The notes under the pieces were generated by a model, which was given only the letters and a program-made list of their open reading frames with translations, searched no databases and was not told the DNA's origin. DNA of 64,000 bases from Trochalopteron elliotii (taxonomy: Eukaryota; Chordata; Aves; Passeriformes; Leiothrichidae): NCBI GenBank assembly GCA_024734555.1, contig JANPWX010000055.1, forward strand, positions 884,798 to 948,797, in the 5' to 3' direction. Position numbers and translations under genes: made by a program. Positions 41,556-52,488 of the stretch are shown in pieces (the first letter of the stretch is position 1; each line of letters opens with the position of its first letter).

Positions 41556-43647
41556 ATTTTGTAAAGGCAATGACTACAGAAATAGAAGCTGTGGGAAAGT
41601 GGATATGTATGGGGTATGTCTGGGTGTCACTTTCTGTAAATCTTGAGCAAATCTGCAGATGTGTTTGCAGATTTTAAAGAGAAACTTGCAGATTTCAAAA
41701 TAAAAAAGCTAATCTCTGATGGTATTTTTTTCCTACACCCCTATAACAATCAACATGCAGGTCCACAGGCCACCTGGGTGACTGGAATTTCTTGTGTATG
41801 ACATTTCTTATGTATGTTTGCATTCTGCACAACCTCAGTTCATGCTGAGATGGACATCAGCTGGTCATGAAGGTGGTACCTTGAATTAATTTCCATTCTT
41901 CCACCAGAAGTGGAGACTGCGGGAGGAATCAACCATGGAGCAAAGGGTCAAGAAGTGACACCAGTGTCAGAGAGACATAGCCATGTTGAGGGTAGGCAGA
42001 TGGGCTAACCAGCCTCTGGCATGTAAGAAAGTTCATTGGGCATAATGGAAAGGATAATAAAGAAGATTAAAAAAAAAAGAAAAAAAGTTGTATTTCTAAA
42101 TTTTGAAAAAATTGTCAGCAAAGAAATCTTTGCTTTTGGAGAACTGAGCAGTTTGATGAGAGTCCAGAACTTCAATAAAGATAAGAAGAACAGCCTGATT
42201 GACTTATTTGAAAGAGGATGCATTTCCCAACCAGCCCTGGCATGGCACCAGTTTGTGACAGCTGTGAAAATGGCCAAAGATCATTAGGGCCCAGGTGCAG
42301 GATCGGTGTCCCAGCAGCTGATGAACCTTTGCACAATGTGACTCTCAAGTTCCTCCTCGCCAGCAACGTGGCAGGCTGAGAAAGCAACATGAAGAACTAT
42401 TGTGTCTACACTGAAAAAAAAATGTAGCACATCTACCTGAAAAGTCATTTTGTGAAGGAAAACCTGAATCAGGGACAGAGTTCAAGACATATTTTTGGCA
42501 GATTTCTGATCAGTCTCATAAATCCTCCTCAATGTGCTCCCTGTCACAGAAATACCTCAGAAAACAACCCAGCTTCTGAGCAAAGATGAGCTAACAGAGT
42601 TTAGCTGAAAAAATGAAGCCACTGTTACTTGTCTTGCCCTGCTCCTTACAAACTTTGATCTCCATGTTTCTTTAAAGGACACCAGAATCATAGACTGGTC
42701 TTGCAGTGGCTTAGGGAATCTTTCTTTTTTCCTTGCATTAGAAACAGAGTACAAGGACAACGTTCAATCATGACTTTCTTCACTAATTATTTAGGCTTTT
42801 GTGTTAAAAAAAATACTCTTGAAACTTATGGAGGGCAAAGATTTCTCCAATGAAGTTTTAGTTTCAAAGACGTCCCACAAAAAAATAAGTCTCAGAGCTA
42901 AAGATCAACACCTGCAATTGCACTGATGCAGCTTGAACCATATCAGTCACATGCTCTATTATTCCTGTCCCACAGTATAAGTGCCCTTGGCTGCTGCTGC
43001 TGATGATGTCTGCATATTTCGTCTTCTTGTTTCACTACATCCCCCTCTCCTTCATTTTCCATTCCTAATTTCTTTAACCTAAGCCTTTTTTATCTCATCT
43101 TCAAGGAGACAGATCTGAGTGAAACATGTGAAACCAAGAGACTGGAGTGAGTTTAAAATTAGGTTACAACCAAGTTTATTATTGATCCTTGTCTTCTGCC
43201 TAACAAGCGGGAAAAATCCCATTTAGTTTATTGGAAACTGTCCATGAATGTAGTGGCAAATCCTAGAAATAGTTAGATCAGAAGGGCTTCCTGGATGTTT
43301 CTAGTCCAAGCTGAGATAACAATGTTGGGAAATAGGAAACTACATAAACCAAAGAGTTTTCCCAAAATAAAACCATCAGCCTGCTTTTAGGCACCTTACA
43401 GTGTATTACAATAGGAGATACATGACTAAAGTGACTTTCTTGTTGAGGCTGTGTATCTGTGTCCCCAGGATTCCTTAGCACCTGGAAGCAAGCATACCAA
43501 GAGAAAGAAGACACTTTCTCAGACAAGGCACACTGCCTGGGCAGGCAGGTCAGCAGGACTGGGTGTGCACAGGGCAGATTTCAGAATCCAGACAAACTTC
43601 GGGCATTCCAAGCCTCAACACCAAACCAGAACATTTTATTTCCAGAC

Positions 43648-43967
43648 CTGAGGGAAGCCTATAGGAAAGATGGAGAGAGACTCTGGACAAGGGCCTGGAG
43701 TGACAGGACAGTGGCTTCACACTGACAGAAGTGCAGGGTTAGATAGGATACTAGGAAGAAATTGTGAGGGAATGAGGGTAGTAAGGTCCCGACACAGGTT
43801 TTCCAGAGAAGCTGTGGCTGCCCCATCCCTGGCAGTGTCCAAGGCCAGGCTGGATGGGCTCTGAGCAACCTGGGATAGTGGGAGGTGTCCCTGCCCATGG
43901 CAGTGGGGTTGGAATGAAATTATCTTTAAGATCCCTTCCAATCAGGCCACTCTGTGATTCTATGATT
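43648..43967 (+). mobile_element. CR1 3' fragment (sense)
   Basis: Starts AAGATGGAGAGAGACTCTGG and ends CACTCTGTGATTCTATGAT. Shares the variant GAAATTGTGAGGGA...GTAAGGTCC with the copy at 39500, so the two belong to one young-looking group. Confidence 0.88.
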
Positions 43968-44382
43968 TTTTTTGAAATGGAGGGCATCAGCAGCTCTCAC
44001 CAGAAATTGCACCCATCCTGTGTCCCACAATACCTAAGAAAACTCAGACCCCCTTAAAATGACAGAAACACTCTCTGTTCAGAAAACAAAACCTTTTAGG
44101 GACTGGTTCTGCTTTGCCTGGGAGCTGTGCCAAGGATTTCAGCTGGAGGAGGAATGAGGCCCTTCATTTCAGTTCATTAGAGCAGGCACACTGCACAAAC
44201 TGCTGGTACATGCTGCGGTCCCGAAGCCAGTGGGCTGTGCTTACCTCATCTTTTTCACGTAGGTGAGCTGAGCCAGGATGTTTTCTTTAGTGGTGGGCAG
44301 TGTGACAAGAATGGGGCCTCCAAATAAGGTCACTCAGGATGTGTTTAACAACACCGGGTGAAGTCTGTGGCAAAGGCATCTG

Positions 44383-44406
44383 CACACACACACACACACA
44401 CACACA
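44383..44406. repeat. CA dinucleotide microsatellite
   Basis: About twelve uninterrupted CA units between FGF6 and FGF23. Long enough to be polymorphic. Confidence 0.9.
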
Positions 44407-45419
44407 GAGCATCCACGGTACATTCCCTGGGCTCAGTGCGTCACTATTCCTAGAATAACTGCTGGAGAGGCACTCCACCCTTGTGCTTCCAATGCTGGGG
44501 GTGTGATCATCCCAGAGCCACTTGCAACAGTGATTTTAAGGAAGGGGAGGCAGAGGGACAGGCCCTTGATTTCCATGACCTCTTCTGAAGAGATGCAGTG
44601 CAAAGGAAATTATTAAGAGCAGAGGTGGTTTTGAATCTGTCAACCCAAACTCCCATGTGAGCTGAGCAGCAGAGAGCAAGAGGCTTCCTGAGGCCAGCAC
44701 TCAGATGACAGGCACCCAGATGGCACAGAATGCTGCAAAAGGGCAAGCCACCCACCTGTTTACATATAAGTCAATATGTTTTATTAGGCAAGAGTGCTAC
44801 AGGTGCTCCTACGTGATGAAAGGAACTCCAGCACTGTGAGGGGACGTGTGGTTTTGCTCGTAGGAGAATCCTGGAAAGCAAATCCATTAGACCAAGTAGA
44901 AAACTTTTTTATTTTTTTTTTAACCTGCAGATTTCTGATGGTCCACAAAGCCCTTCCAAAAGATAACTGCAAGTCACTTGTAGTAACTTTAGTCTGTTGT
45001 AAAAAAAAGCTTGCCTTTGCCTTGTGAGTCCTCTCCAGAACTGAGGAGATAAGCAGTAAAAGAAAGCAGCACAAGGGATGACATTTAGCTGCTGAGGGTT
45101 TTACAGAGTTTTTGGATTGCAAAATGACCTAAAGCTAAAACTCAAAGCAGTCAAAATGGGGGAAAATCAGATCTCAATCTGCTCCTGTGACCATCAGTTC
45201 CTTCTATGTACATTTCTGCAGTTAAATGATGATACCAGGGAGGCCTGAGTGTCATCTGTGTTCCAGCTGAGGTACCTGGCCCAGGTGAGTGCCCAGAATA
45301 CCTGGCTAAAGCTGAACTGAGCTGCCTCTGGAACAAGGAGCAGGAGGCGGCAGGAGCAGACCTAGGACAAAGGCATGGCAGGGAGGGAGGGGAGTGAGAC
45401 TCACTAAGGGCTGGAGATC

Positions 45420-45530
45420 AATCACAGAATCACAGAATGATTTGGGTTGAAAGGGACCACAAAAATCATCTTGTTTCAACCCCCTGCCATGGGCAGGGAC
45501 ACTTTCCCCCTAGACCAGGTTGCTCAATGA
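45420..45530 (-). mobile_element. CR1 3' tail (antisense)
   Basis: AATCACAGAATCACAGAATG, then TTTGGGTTGAAAGGGACC and CATGGGCAGGGACAC. Only the last ~110 bp of a CR1. Confidence 0.8.
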
Positions 45531-46797
45531 TTATCTTGAATAAATTTCATCATGAAAGCTGGGGTCTCTCTTATCCATCTTTTCCTTTCATCTTTTGCTC
45601 TGGAGTGAGGATTTCCTCACTTTACCTTGGTTCCTGACATTCACAATAGGTGGTAGCTCCTCCAGACTGTCTCCCAGCTCTCTTTCCAGGATATGTCTAA
45701 GGAGTGCCCTGCACCACTGTGGCACCTGACACTGCCTGTGTAGCAGCCCTGCAGTGGGAAGTGGAAAATGTGGCAATGCAAAATGGTTGTGATCTTTCAA
45801 TTCAGTCCCATTTTTCCCTTTTATTTCTCTCTATAACAAGCAATTTCTGTAAAATTATCAGCAATTTCTTAGCTGAGAACTGAGAACAACCATCTCAATT
45901 CATCAAACACCACAGAGCAATATAGAAACCTGAAAAATCAATACCAACTCCTGTGGTAAAAGTTGCAGAAATATTATTATTACTGATGCATAACATGCAA
46001 GACAAGAAAGGTTGTCATTATTTCTATTATAACAGACTTGGCTGAAGGAGTAAAGCAACTTTCAAACACCTGGCTACCTCATCAACAGCTGAATGGGTAG
46101 AGGATAACTGAAATACCCACAGAAGGAATAAATGGATCAGCCCAAAATAAAAAAGACATGGACTGTAAAAAAAAACCAAAACCCCACAACAAACCACATT
46201 TATAGGTTTATAGCAAAAAAGTCTATGAAAAAGCAGAATTTGTATTATCATTCTCACAAGCAGGGGCTTAATAAATTCACTTTAGCCCAGCAGATTAAAC
46301 AGAACTCAGTAAAGTCGGTAGTTTTCCTGACGCTGTGGGAAACTTTAGAAAATGCCAAGCAATTTAAGCTTGTAAAAAGTAATCTTTGCTTGTCTGACTA
46401 TTATAAAAAGAGAAACAGATGCTCACAACTGCCATGTGCTTAAATGAGGTTGAATAAATTTTTAAAACATCTGAAAATGTTTTCTGTGCCAACAAGACAC
46501 TGGAGAAAGATCAGATCAGTGCATGCTGGCAAGCACAGCAAAATGTCATGGTGAATATGAAACATCAAACAAGAAAAACTACAGTCACAAAAGAATGACA
46601 GAATATTCCAAGAGGGTACAGTGTCACTGTGAGACACTTCTGCAACTGAAGTATCAATATCCACATTTCCATAGGAGTCTAATCAAGGGGGCAAAGAAAA
46701 AAAAACAGAACAACCAACTAACAAACCCAAACATTTGTTCTAATACCAGAATGAAAAATACAGGTGGATAATTTCAACAGTAAATAGAGGTATTTCT

Positions 46798-46831
46798 TAA
46801 AAAAAAAAAAAGAAAAAAGAAAAAAGAAAAA
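46798..46831. repeat. A/G-rich low-complexity tract
   Basis: A run of A followed by several GAAAAAA units. No upstream open frame or gene-like sequence suggests a processed pseudogene. Confidence 0.75.
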
Positions 46832-47996
46832 TTAACTCTGCTTTCCTTCTAAGCTACATTTTAATTTAAAGCATTTCAGATGTTATAACCAGTAAAACAT
46901 CTGAGACCTGAATTGTCTTTCAGTGCAGCTAGCTTTGTCAGCCTGATCAGTTTAAGATCTGACCCTTATACACTTTGGCTAAAAAGTGCTGTCATTTACA
47001 CAGGTGAATATACTCTGACGCAAGTCTCTGCATTTACACAGGTGTGGCAGAAGAATTTGGCAGGATTTTACTAATTTTAAACAATAAAAAACCCAAAATC
47101 AGATCCATTTTTGCAGTAGGTTCCAGTTGTATCAATCCAATAATGTTATCAATCCATTATTTGGTGATGATACAGCTCCACAGCTTGTTAATGAAACTAA
47201 GAATTATTTATGCTGTGTCCAGCTAGAGACTGAAACTGAACCTAACACTGCTACAGTTAAAATCCTCAGGTTTCATTAAAGAAACACTCATTTATTGTTT
47301 GGTACTTTTATCAAGTTTATATTAAATTTTGAAAGAAACCTTACCACAGTCTAGTTTTGGAACCTGTCACTCCTATCACTAATTCACCCATATACAGTGT
47401 CCCATTAGTACAGCATTTTCATGTAATAAATGGAACCATCTATTTTTAAAAATCAGAAAATTTGTTTGTAAAGACCTACAACATTGGCAGGACACCTGAG
47501 AAGCAGGTCTTATATCCTGGAACATTTTTTACAAACTGCCAGCCAAATATGCAATGCAGGAGCAAATGTCCAGCATTTAAGTGTTTTACACATTATTTTC
47601 AGCTGGTTTTGGCCAACTTTAGATTATTTATGTGACTCAGAAGGAAACAGGAGAAATAAAAGAGACAGTTTATTTGAAGTAGGCTCTGCTCATATGAAAT
47701 TCCCTTCACTTAAATGGAGTGACACAAATATCAGCCCATCAGGCTTGTTGTAGAACTTAGACCATAGTAAAGGGGGAATCAGGCTCAGAACAACTTAATA
47801 TTAACTTTTGGTATATTTGCAACAAAATTTTAGCTGTATTTGATGTTTCCCGTAAATCAAAATGCAGCTTGGAAACGGTGAGGGAAGGTGGGAGTCTGAA
47901 TAAACACATCTGGCAAAAAAGAAAGATAATTCAGGTCCAAAGGGTCATTCCCTTCAGTTCAAGTGCAGTGGATTGCCCTTCCTGGATCCAACAGTA

Positions 47997-48006
47997 GGGG
48001 CGTGGG
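47997..48006 (+). promoter_or_regulatory. GC/CACCC-type box upstream of FGF23
   Basis: GGGGCGTGGG is an Sp1/KLF-like motif about 205 bp upstream of the TATA box. It is supported by the motif alone. Confidence 0.25.
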
Positions 48007-48190
48007 AAGCTTTCAGATGTCACAGGGTTGTAGATAACATTTGAACATATGATTAGCTTTCGTGAGCTGTCTTTAGAAACCTTACATTTTTCCCCCACAC
48101 ACCTTAGCCAGAGATCCTTCCCTTGAGGTTTCAGGACACTTAAAATGTTGCTTTGCCAAAAATCAAGGATGTGGAGAAGGTTTTCCTGTG

Positions 48191-48217
48191 TGATGTCATG
48201 TTGCTGCCCTTTATAAG
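48191..48217 (+). promoter_or_regulatory. FGF23 core promoter: CRE-like site and TATA box
   Basis: The CRE-like octamer TGATGTCA (48191-48198) is followed 11 bp later by TTTATAAG (48210-48217). Transcription should start near 48240, giving a leader of about 60 nt with no upstream ATG. TATA-driven expression fits a tightly restricted hormone gene. Confidence 0.6.
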
Positions 48218-48298
48218 CCGCTGCAGAGAAGAAGGGATCCTGTCTGAGGATTCACACTCCACGCACAAGGGGAGGCGAAGAGCAGACGCTGACCCACC

Positions 48299-48527
48299 AT
48301 GGAACAACGAGCCATTGCCCAGGGCATTCCCTGCAGCTCCCTGCTCCTGCTGCTCTGCAGCCTGAAGGCTTCCCTTGCCTTTCCCAACTCCTCTCCACTG
48401 CTGAGTCCCAGCTGGGGCAATGGAGACCACCTGGTGCATCTCTACACTGACACGGAGAGGAGCAGCTTCCACCTCCAAATCAACGCCGACGGCTACATCG
48501 ATGGCGCTCCTCACCAAACCATCTACA
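48299..48527 (+). CDS. FGF23: FGF23 exon 1
   Basis: The exon runs from the ATG to CTACA|GTAAGT. It covers the signal peptide and first core strands, ending with GAPHQTIY and one base of Ser77. Confidence 0.96.
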
Positions 48528-51500
48528 GTAAGTGGCTTCCTACAGACCAACATGGGAGCAGGGGAGGGACAACAAGATTTTTTGCTTCCTCACCACCTAT
48601 AGAAAATCCCCTTTTCTCATTAGGCAGGCAGGCAGGCAGAGGAGCACAGCCATGGGATGGAAAATACACATCATTATAATTCTCCTTTTGTTTAACAAAT
48701 AAAATCGCTCCAAAGAAATCTAGTGGATAGGGAATTTCATTCCTTGCCTAGGACAAATAAAGTCCTATGGTTCCTGTAATACCCTGCAAGGAAAAACCAC
48801 CTGAATTATCCTTCACTTCATGATTTAACCCCCAGTTTCTGGTGGAAGTTCCTATTAGAGGTTGGTAATGATATCCCCCAAATAGCTACTTCCCACTGAT
48901 GGTGCTACCAAAGGAACTGCACTGAGGAAACTCACCAGAGCATCAGAGAAAACTGATGGCATCCATAAAATCTGTAGTTTGGGGTGGAGGGCTGAAAACT
49001 ACTAAAAATTAAGTTTCAATGTGCACAGAACATGGGCATGCAAAGGTCGGCTAAAAAGGAGGAAACTGTGAAAGACCAGACTGGCATAAAAGAAATGTTG
49101 AGCCTTTGGGGCTCATGAGAAGAAACTATGCCCTAGTATCACTAAAAGTTTCTCAAATAAACTGTCTTCACAGTTTATTTTATTATATATTTCAACAGAG
49201 AGCAGTTTATTCTTCTTCCTTTGCTAAATACTTGGCCCAAAGTCTTTAGTTAGTAGACAAATGTGGGGGGAGGGTTTAAGACTTAGGATTCTTTTATAGC
49301 ATTTCAAAAATACTTCTCTCTTAGCAGCATTCAAATTGCAAGTAGCTATGTATCATAAAATCAGGTTGTTGTTGTTATTATTACTCCTATTATTATTATT
49401 ACATCTGTTTCATACACTCAGTTAAAAATCTAAGCCTAGGTAATAAAGCTTTTACATAAGTAAATAAGGATGTTTTTTAAAGTTATAATTTAATTAATGA
49501 AGAAAAAGGATCACATTCTGCTATTTTTTGAAGAAATGGATAATGAAACGCTCACAGAAATGCTGGCACTGTCTTGCTATTCTTCCTGAATATTTAAAGA
49601 TTTTATAAAACTCATTTTAGGTATGTTGGTCAAGAACCAGTGTGGGATTTCAGAGAACAAGAGACAGCAAAATATCACATTCTCCCATATGCACCATGAA
49701 ACAAGCATAGCAGGATTTGGAATGGTGGAGCAGGAGAGATAGAAATCAGACAATAACAGGGGTGTTGAGAGGGAGGGTGACTGATTTGCTGCCACTGAGC
49801 CACCAGACAATGGGACGTACCAAGCTCTGCACCAGGGTGGCACGGCCTGGGTATGCACAGATCCCCTGGGTGGGACAAGGCAAGAGGCACTGAGTCAAAT
49901 GCAAGGAGCAGGTCAAGGAAAGTTGTAATTCTCACTTTACCTGGCATCAGTGACATTGCTCTTGGAGCACTACAGCAACTCCAGTTCAAGTTGGATGAGT
50001 AGAAGGTGGAGCAGGTCTGGCACAGGGTTTTCAGGGAGCTTTGATCATGATCTGTTGTGGTTTTAATCCAGCAAAAAAGATGTTAAGGGCAGTGTAATAG
50101 AATTACAGACTGGATGAGGTTGGCAGGCACCACAGGGGGTCACCTGCTCCCACCTCCCTGCTCCAGCAGGGCCATCCCAGAGCACAGAGCACAGGATTGT
50201 GTCCAGATGGCTCTGGAATATCCCCAGTGAGGAGACTCCACACCCTCTCTGGACAATCTGTTAAGGGGTCAGTCATTGCACAGGACAGAAATTCTGCCTC
50301 CTGTCCAGGTGGAAATTCCTGGGTATCAGTTCCTGCCCATTCCTCTGGTGCCACTGCTGGGCACCACTGAAAAAATACCACAGGGCAGTCACAAAGATGA
50401 GGTGGACAAACTCCCCCTGGATGTGGGCAATGGCAGAACTGAGGGCAATGTCCTCAGACCATGATTTGGGACTTCAGAGGGAAAAAAAGTTCTTTGGGGG
50501 GTTAGTGCCACATTGGAACAGGGAACCTCTCCATCCTGGGAGTCTTCTAAAGCCACAGCAAACCTGATTTGGGATGGGCAACAGTCCCAGGTCATGTGGG
50601 AGGTTGGTTTGGACTCCCAGAGGTCACTTCCAGCCAGACCACCCATGGATCTGTAAATGCAGTGTTGAAATAGATCTTGGATTTGATGTTTTTCTTGTTC
50701 TGAACAGGTGCCCTAATGATCAAGTCTGAGGGTGCTGGCTCAGTAATAATCACAGGTGTGAAGAGTGGACGCTACCTCTGTATGGACATGCAAGGAAACA
50801 TATTTGGCTCGGTGAGTGACCTTTCCTAAGCCTTGAGGCTGAATGGCTAGTGCATTCTACTCCTGTGGTGCCCATTGCCCCAGACAGGGCAAGCCTGGGT
50901 AGCTGCAGGTGGAGGAGGAAGTGTTAGAGAAGATCTGATACTGAGGTCAAATTTTACTCTCTCCTTTGATTGTATTAAATTGTAGAGCTGACAAAAATCA
51001 CCTGAGGTCCTGTCTGGGTAAATGAAGACAGAATGAGATCCAGTGAGCACAGAGCCATGGGTGGGGAGCCTCTGGGAGAAAACAGGGTTTATCATTAAAA
51101 TTCCTTTGCTGAAAGCGTGGACATGCAACTCTGATCTACATTTGGGTCAGACACAGACCTGGGAGACAAGAAAAACACCTGCTCCAAGATCTCATCCCTC
51201 TTCCCCTCTTTAACCAGTGTTTGTAATTCACCAGACTCCTCTGCTCATAGGTGTCCTGTTTTTGTCCCCTCAGCATTACTTCAGCCAAGAGGACTGTGTG
51301 TTCAACCACAGGACACTAGAAAACGGGTACGATGTGTACCAATCCCCCAAACACCACTTCTTGGTGAGCTTAGGCAGAGTCAAACAAGCCTTCTCCCCCG
51401 GTATGAACCCACCACCATACTCCCAGTTCTTGTCCAGGAGGAATGAGATCCCTCTGTTCCGATTCAACACCCCCGAGCCCCACAGGCACACCAGGAGCGC

Positions 51501-51711
51501 AGATGTTGATCCAGTAGACCCTCACCAGATCCTGGTCCCACAGAGGAAGACCCCAGTGTTTGGCTCCCTGCAGCAGCAGCCAGCAGACTTTGCCCACATG
51601 CCCAGGGAACCCATGAGGATCAACCAGAACGACGTGGTGAACCCTGATGATCCCCATGCTATGATGGAGGCCAGGAGGTACCCAAGCCCACGCTTCTACA
51701 TCACCAGATAA
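48299..51711 (+). CDS. FGF23: FGF23, fibroblast growth factor 23
   Basis: Three coding exons (48299-48527, 50708-50811, 51274-51711) join to 771 nt, 256 aa; human FGF23 is 251 aa. The start ATG is in the strong context CCACCATGG. A signal peptide has its hydrophobic core at about residues 13-27. An N-glycosylation sequon is at N30-S-S. The FGF core runs from [15 protein letters not shown] to FLVSLGR, with Cys101 and Cys119. The conserved [19 protein letters not shown] precedes the proprotein site R182-H-T-R185|S186. Known role: bone-derived endocrine FGF19-subfamily hormone acting through FGFR and alpha-Klotho to lower phosphate and calcitriol; cleavage after RHTR inactivates it. T184 matches the O-glycosylated Thr178 of human. 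The tail (186-256) is divergent, without cysteines, and carries two DPH-centred repeats. Identification is certain from core plus site. Confidence 0.97.
49366..49400. repeat. GTT/ATT trinucleotide tract in FGF23 intron 1
   Basis: GTTGTTGTTATTATTACTCC followed by further ATT units; an imperfect microsatellite. Confidence 0.7.
50099..50390 (-). mobile_element. CR1 3' fragment in FGF23 intron 1 (antisense)
   Basis: CCACCTCCCTGCTCCAGCAG, GGCCATCCCAGAGCACAG, AATATCCCCAGTGAGGAGAC. Its close relative at 54860-55156 lies in the opposite direction. Confidence 0.82.
50480..50660 (+). mobile_element. Possible CR1 3' end in FGF23 intron 1 (sense)
   Basis: ACTCCCAGAGGTCACTTCCA and the ending CCACCCATGGATCTGT resemble a CR1 tail on the + strand, abutting the antisense copy. 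The body is degraded. Confidence 0.4.
50708..50811 (+). CDS. FGF23: FGF23 exon 2
   Basis: This 104-nt exon has acceptor TTCTGAACAG and donor CTCG|GTGAGT. It reads [20 protein letters not shown] and then [14 protein letters not shown]. It has the same length and phases as FGF6 exon 2. Confidence 0.96.
51274..51711 (+). CDS. FGF23: FGF23 exon 3
   Basis: The acceptor is TGTCCCCTCAG. The exon holds the rest of the FGF core, the RHTR|S cleavage site (R185/S186 of the protein) and the C-terminal tail, with TAA at 51709-51711. Confidence 0.97.
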   Translation, partial: HYFSQEDCVFNHRTLENGYDVYQSPKHHFLVSLGRVKQAFSPGMNPPPYSQFLSRRNEIPLFRFNTPEPHRHTRSADVDPVDPHQILVPQRKTPVFGSLQQQPADFAHMPREPMRINQNDVVNPDDPHAMMEARRYPSPRFYITR

Positions 51712-52224
51712 CCGCGGCCCCCACGGTCACCAGGTGAAGACAGAGGCAAAAGGAACTGTCTGTCACACTCAGCCTGAATGCCAAAGTGGCTCTTAGAAAC
51801 CTGGGAGACATTGGGAAAAGTTCCTTAGCTTCAAATCTTGTTTTGACAGTAAACTACCATCTGTAAGTACAAGTTGGATTTTTCCAGCTTGGGCTCTACT
51901 GGAAAGAAGATCCATTTATGAAAAGAATAACACAAACCAAACCTTTTGGGGTCTGAATCACCTTAAGTTTGCATCAATGAGGAAAACAAACAAACAAAAC
52001 CAAATTCCTTCTATGAAATGGGAAACTGATGTTATGTTACTGATGAGCATCCAAGATTCCAGCAGAGACAGGGAATCCTCTTACCAGCACCATCCTGTCC
52101 AAGCACAGCAAACTGCTAGGCAGTGTGTTATTTTATTATGTAAAAATTGCTATATATGTAATGTATCCAATATCTGAAGGGACTACAAGGAAGCTGGAGA
52201 GGGGGTCTTCATCAAAAACTGCAG

Positions 52225-52488
52225 AGACAGGACAAGGGGGAATGGCTTCACACTGACAGGAGTAGGTTTAGATTGGATATTAGGAAGAAATTGTTCCCTG
52301 TGAGGGTGGGGAGGCCCTGGCACAGGCTGCCCAGAGAAACTGTGAATTCCCCATCCCTGGAAGTGTCCAAAGCCAGGTTGGATGGGGCTCTGAGCAACCT
52401 GGGATAGTGGCAGGTGTCCCTGCCCATGGCAGGGTGTTGGAGTGGATGAGCCTTAATGTCCCTTCCAACCCATTCTGTGATTCTTTGT
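52225..52488 (+). mobile_element. CR1 3' fragment in the predicted FGF23 3' UTR (sense)
   Basis: AGGGGGAATGGCTTCACACT through GGATATTAGGAAGAAATTG to CATTCTGTGATTC. It lies 0.5 kb after the FGF23 stop, upstream of the AATAAA at 54472. Confidence 0.87.

Larger units (their letters stand above)
35013..48209. other. FGF6-FGF23 intergenic region (may include the FGF6 3' UTR)
   Basis: This 13-kb region holds no gene I can support. It contains CR1 fragments at about 37490, 38945, 39500, 41295, 43648 and 45420, a CA microsatellite at 44383 and a poly(A/G) tract at 46798. The largest open frame in the window (39285-40049, - strand, 254 codons) is antisense CR1 plus flank, not a gene. Stretches at 35.1-37.4 kb and 46.9-47.9 kb show no repeats or genes. 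Confidence 0.8.

Noticed and set aside
46700..46831. Poly(A)-like tract as sign of a processed pseudogene
   Set aside because: No gene-like sequence precedes it and I saw no flanking target-site duplication; it reads as simple low complexity.
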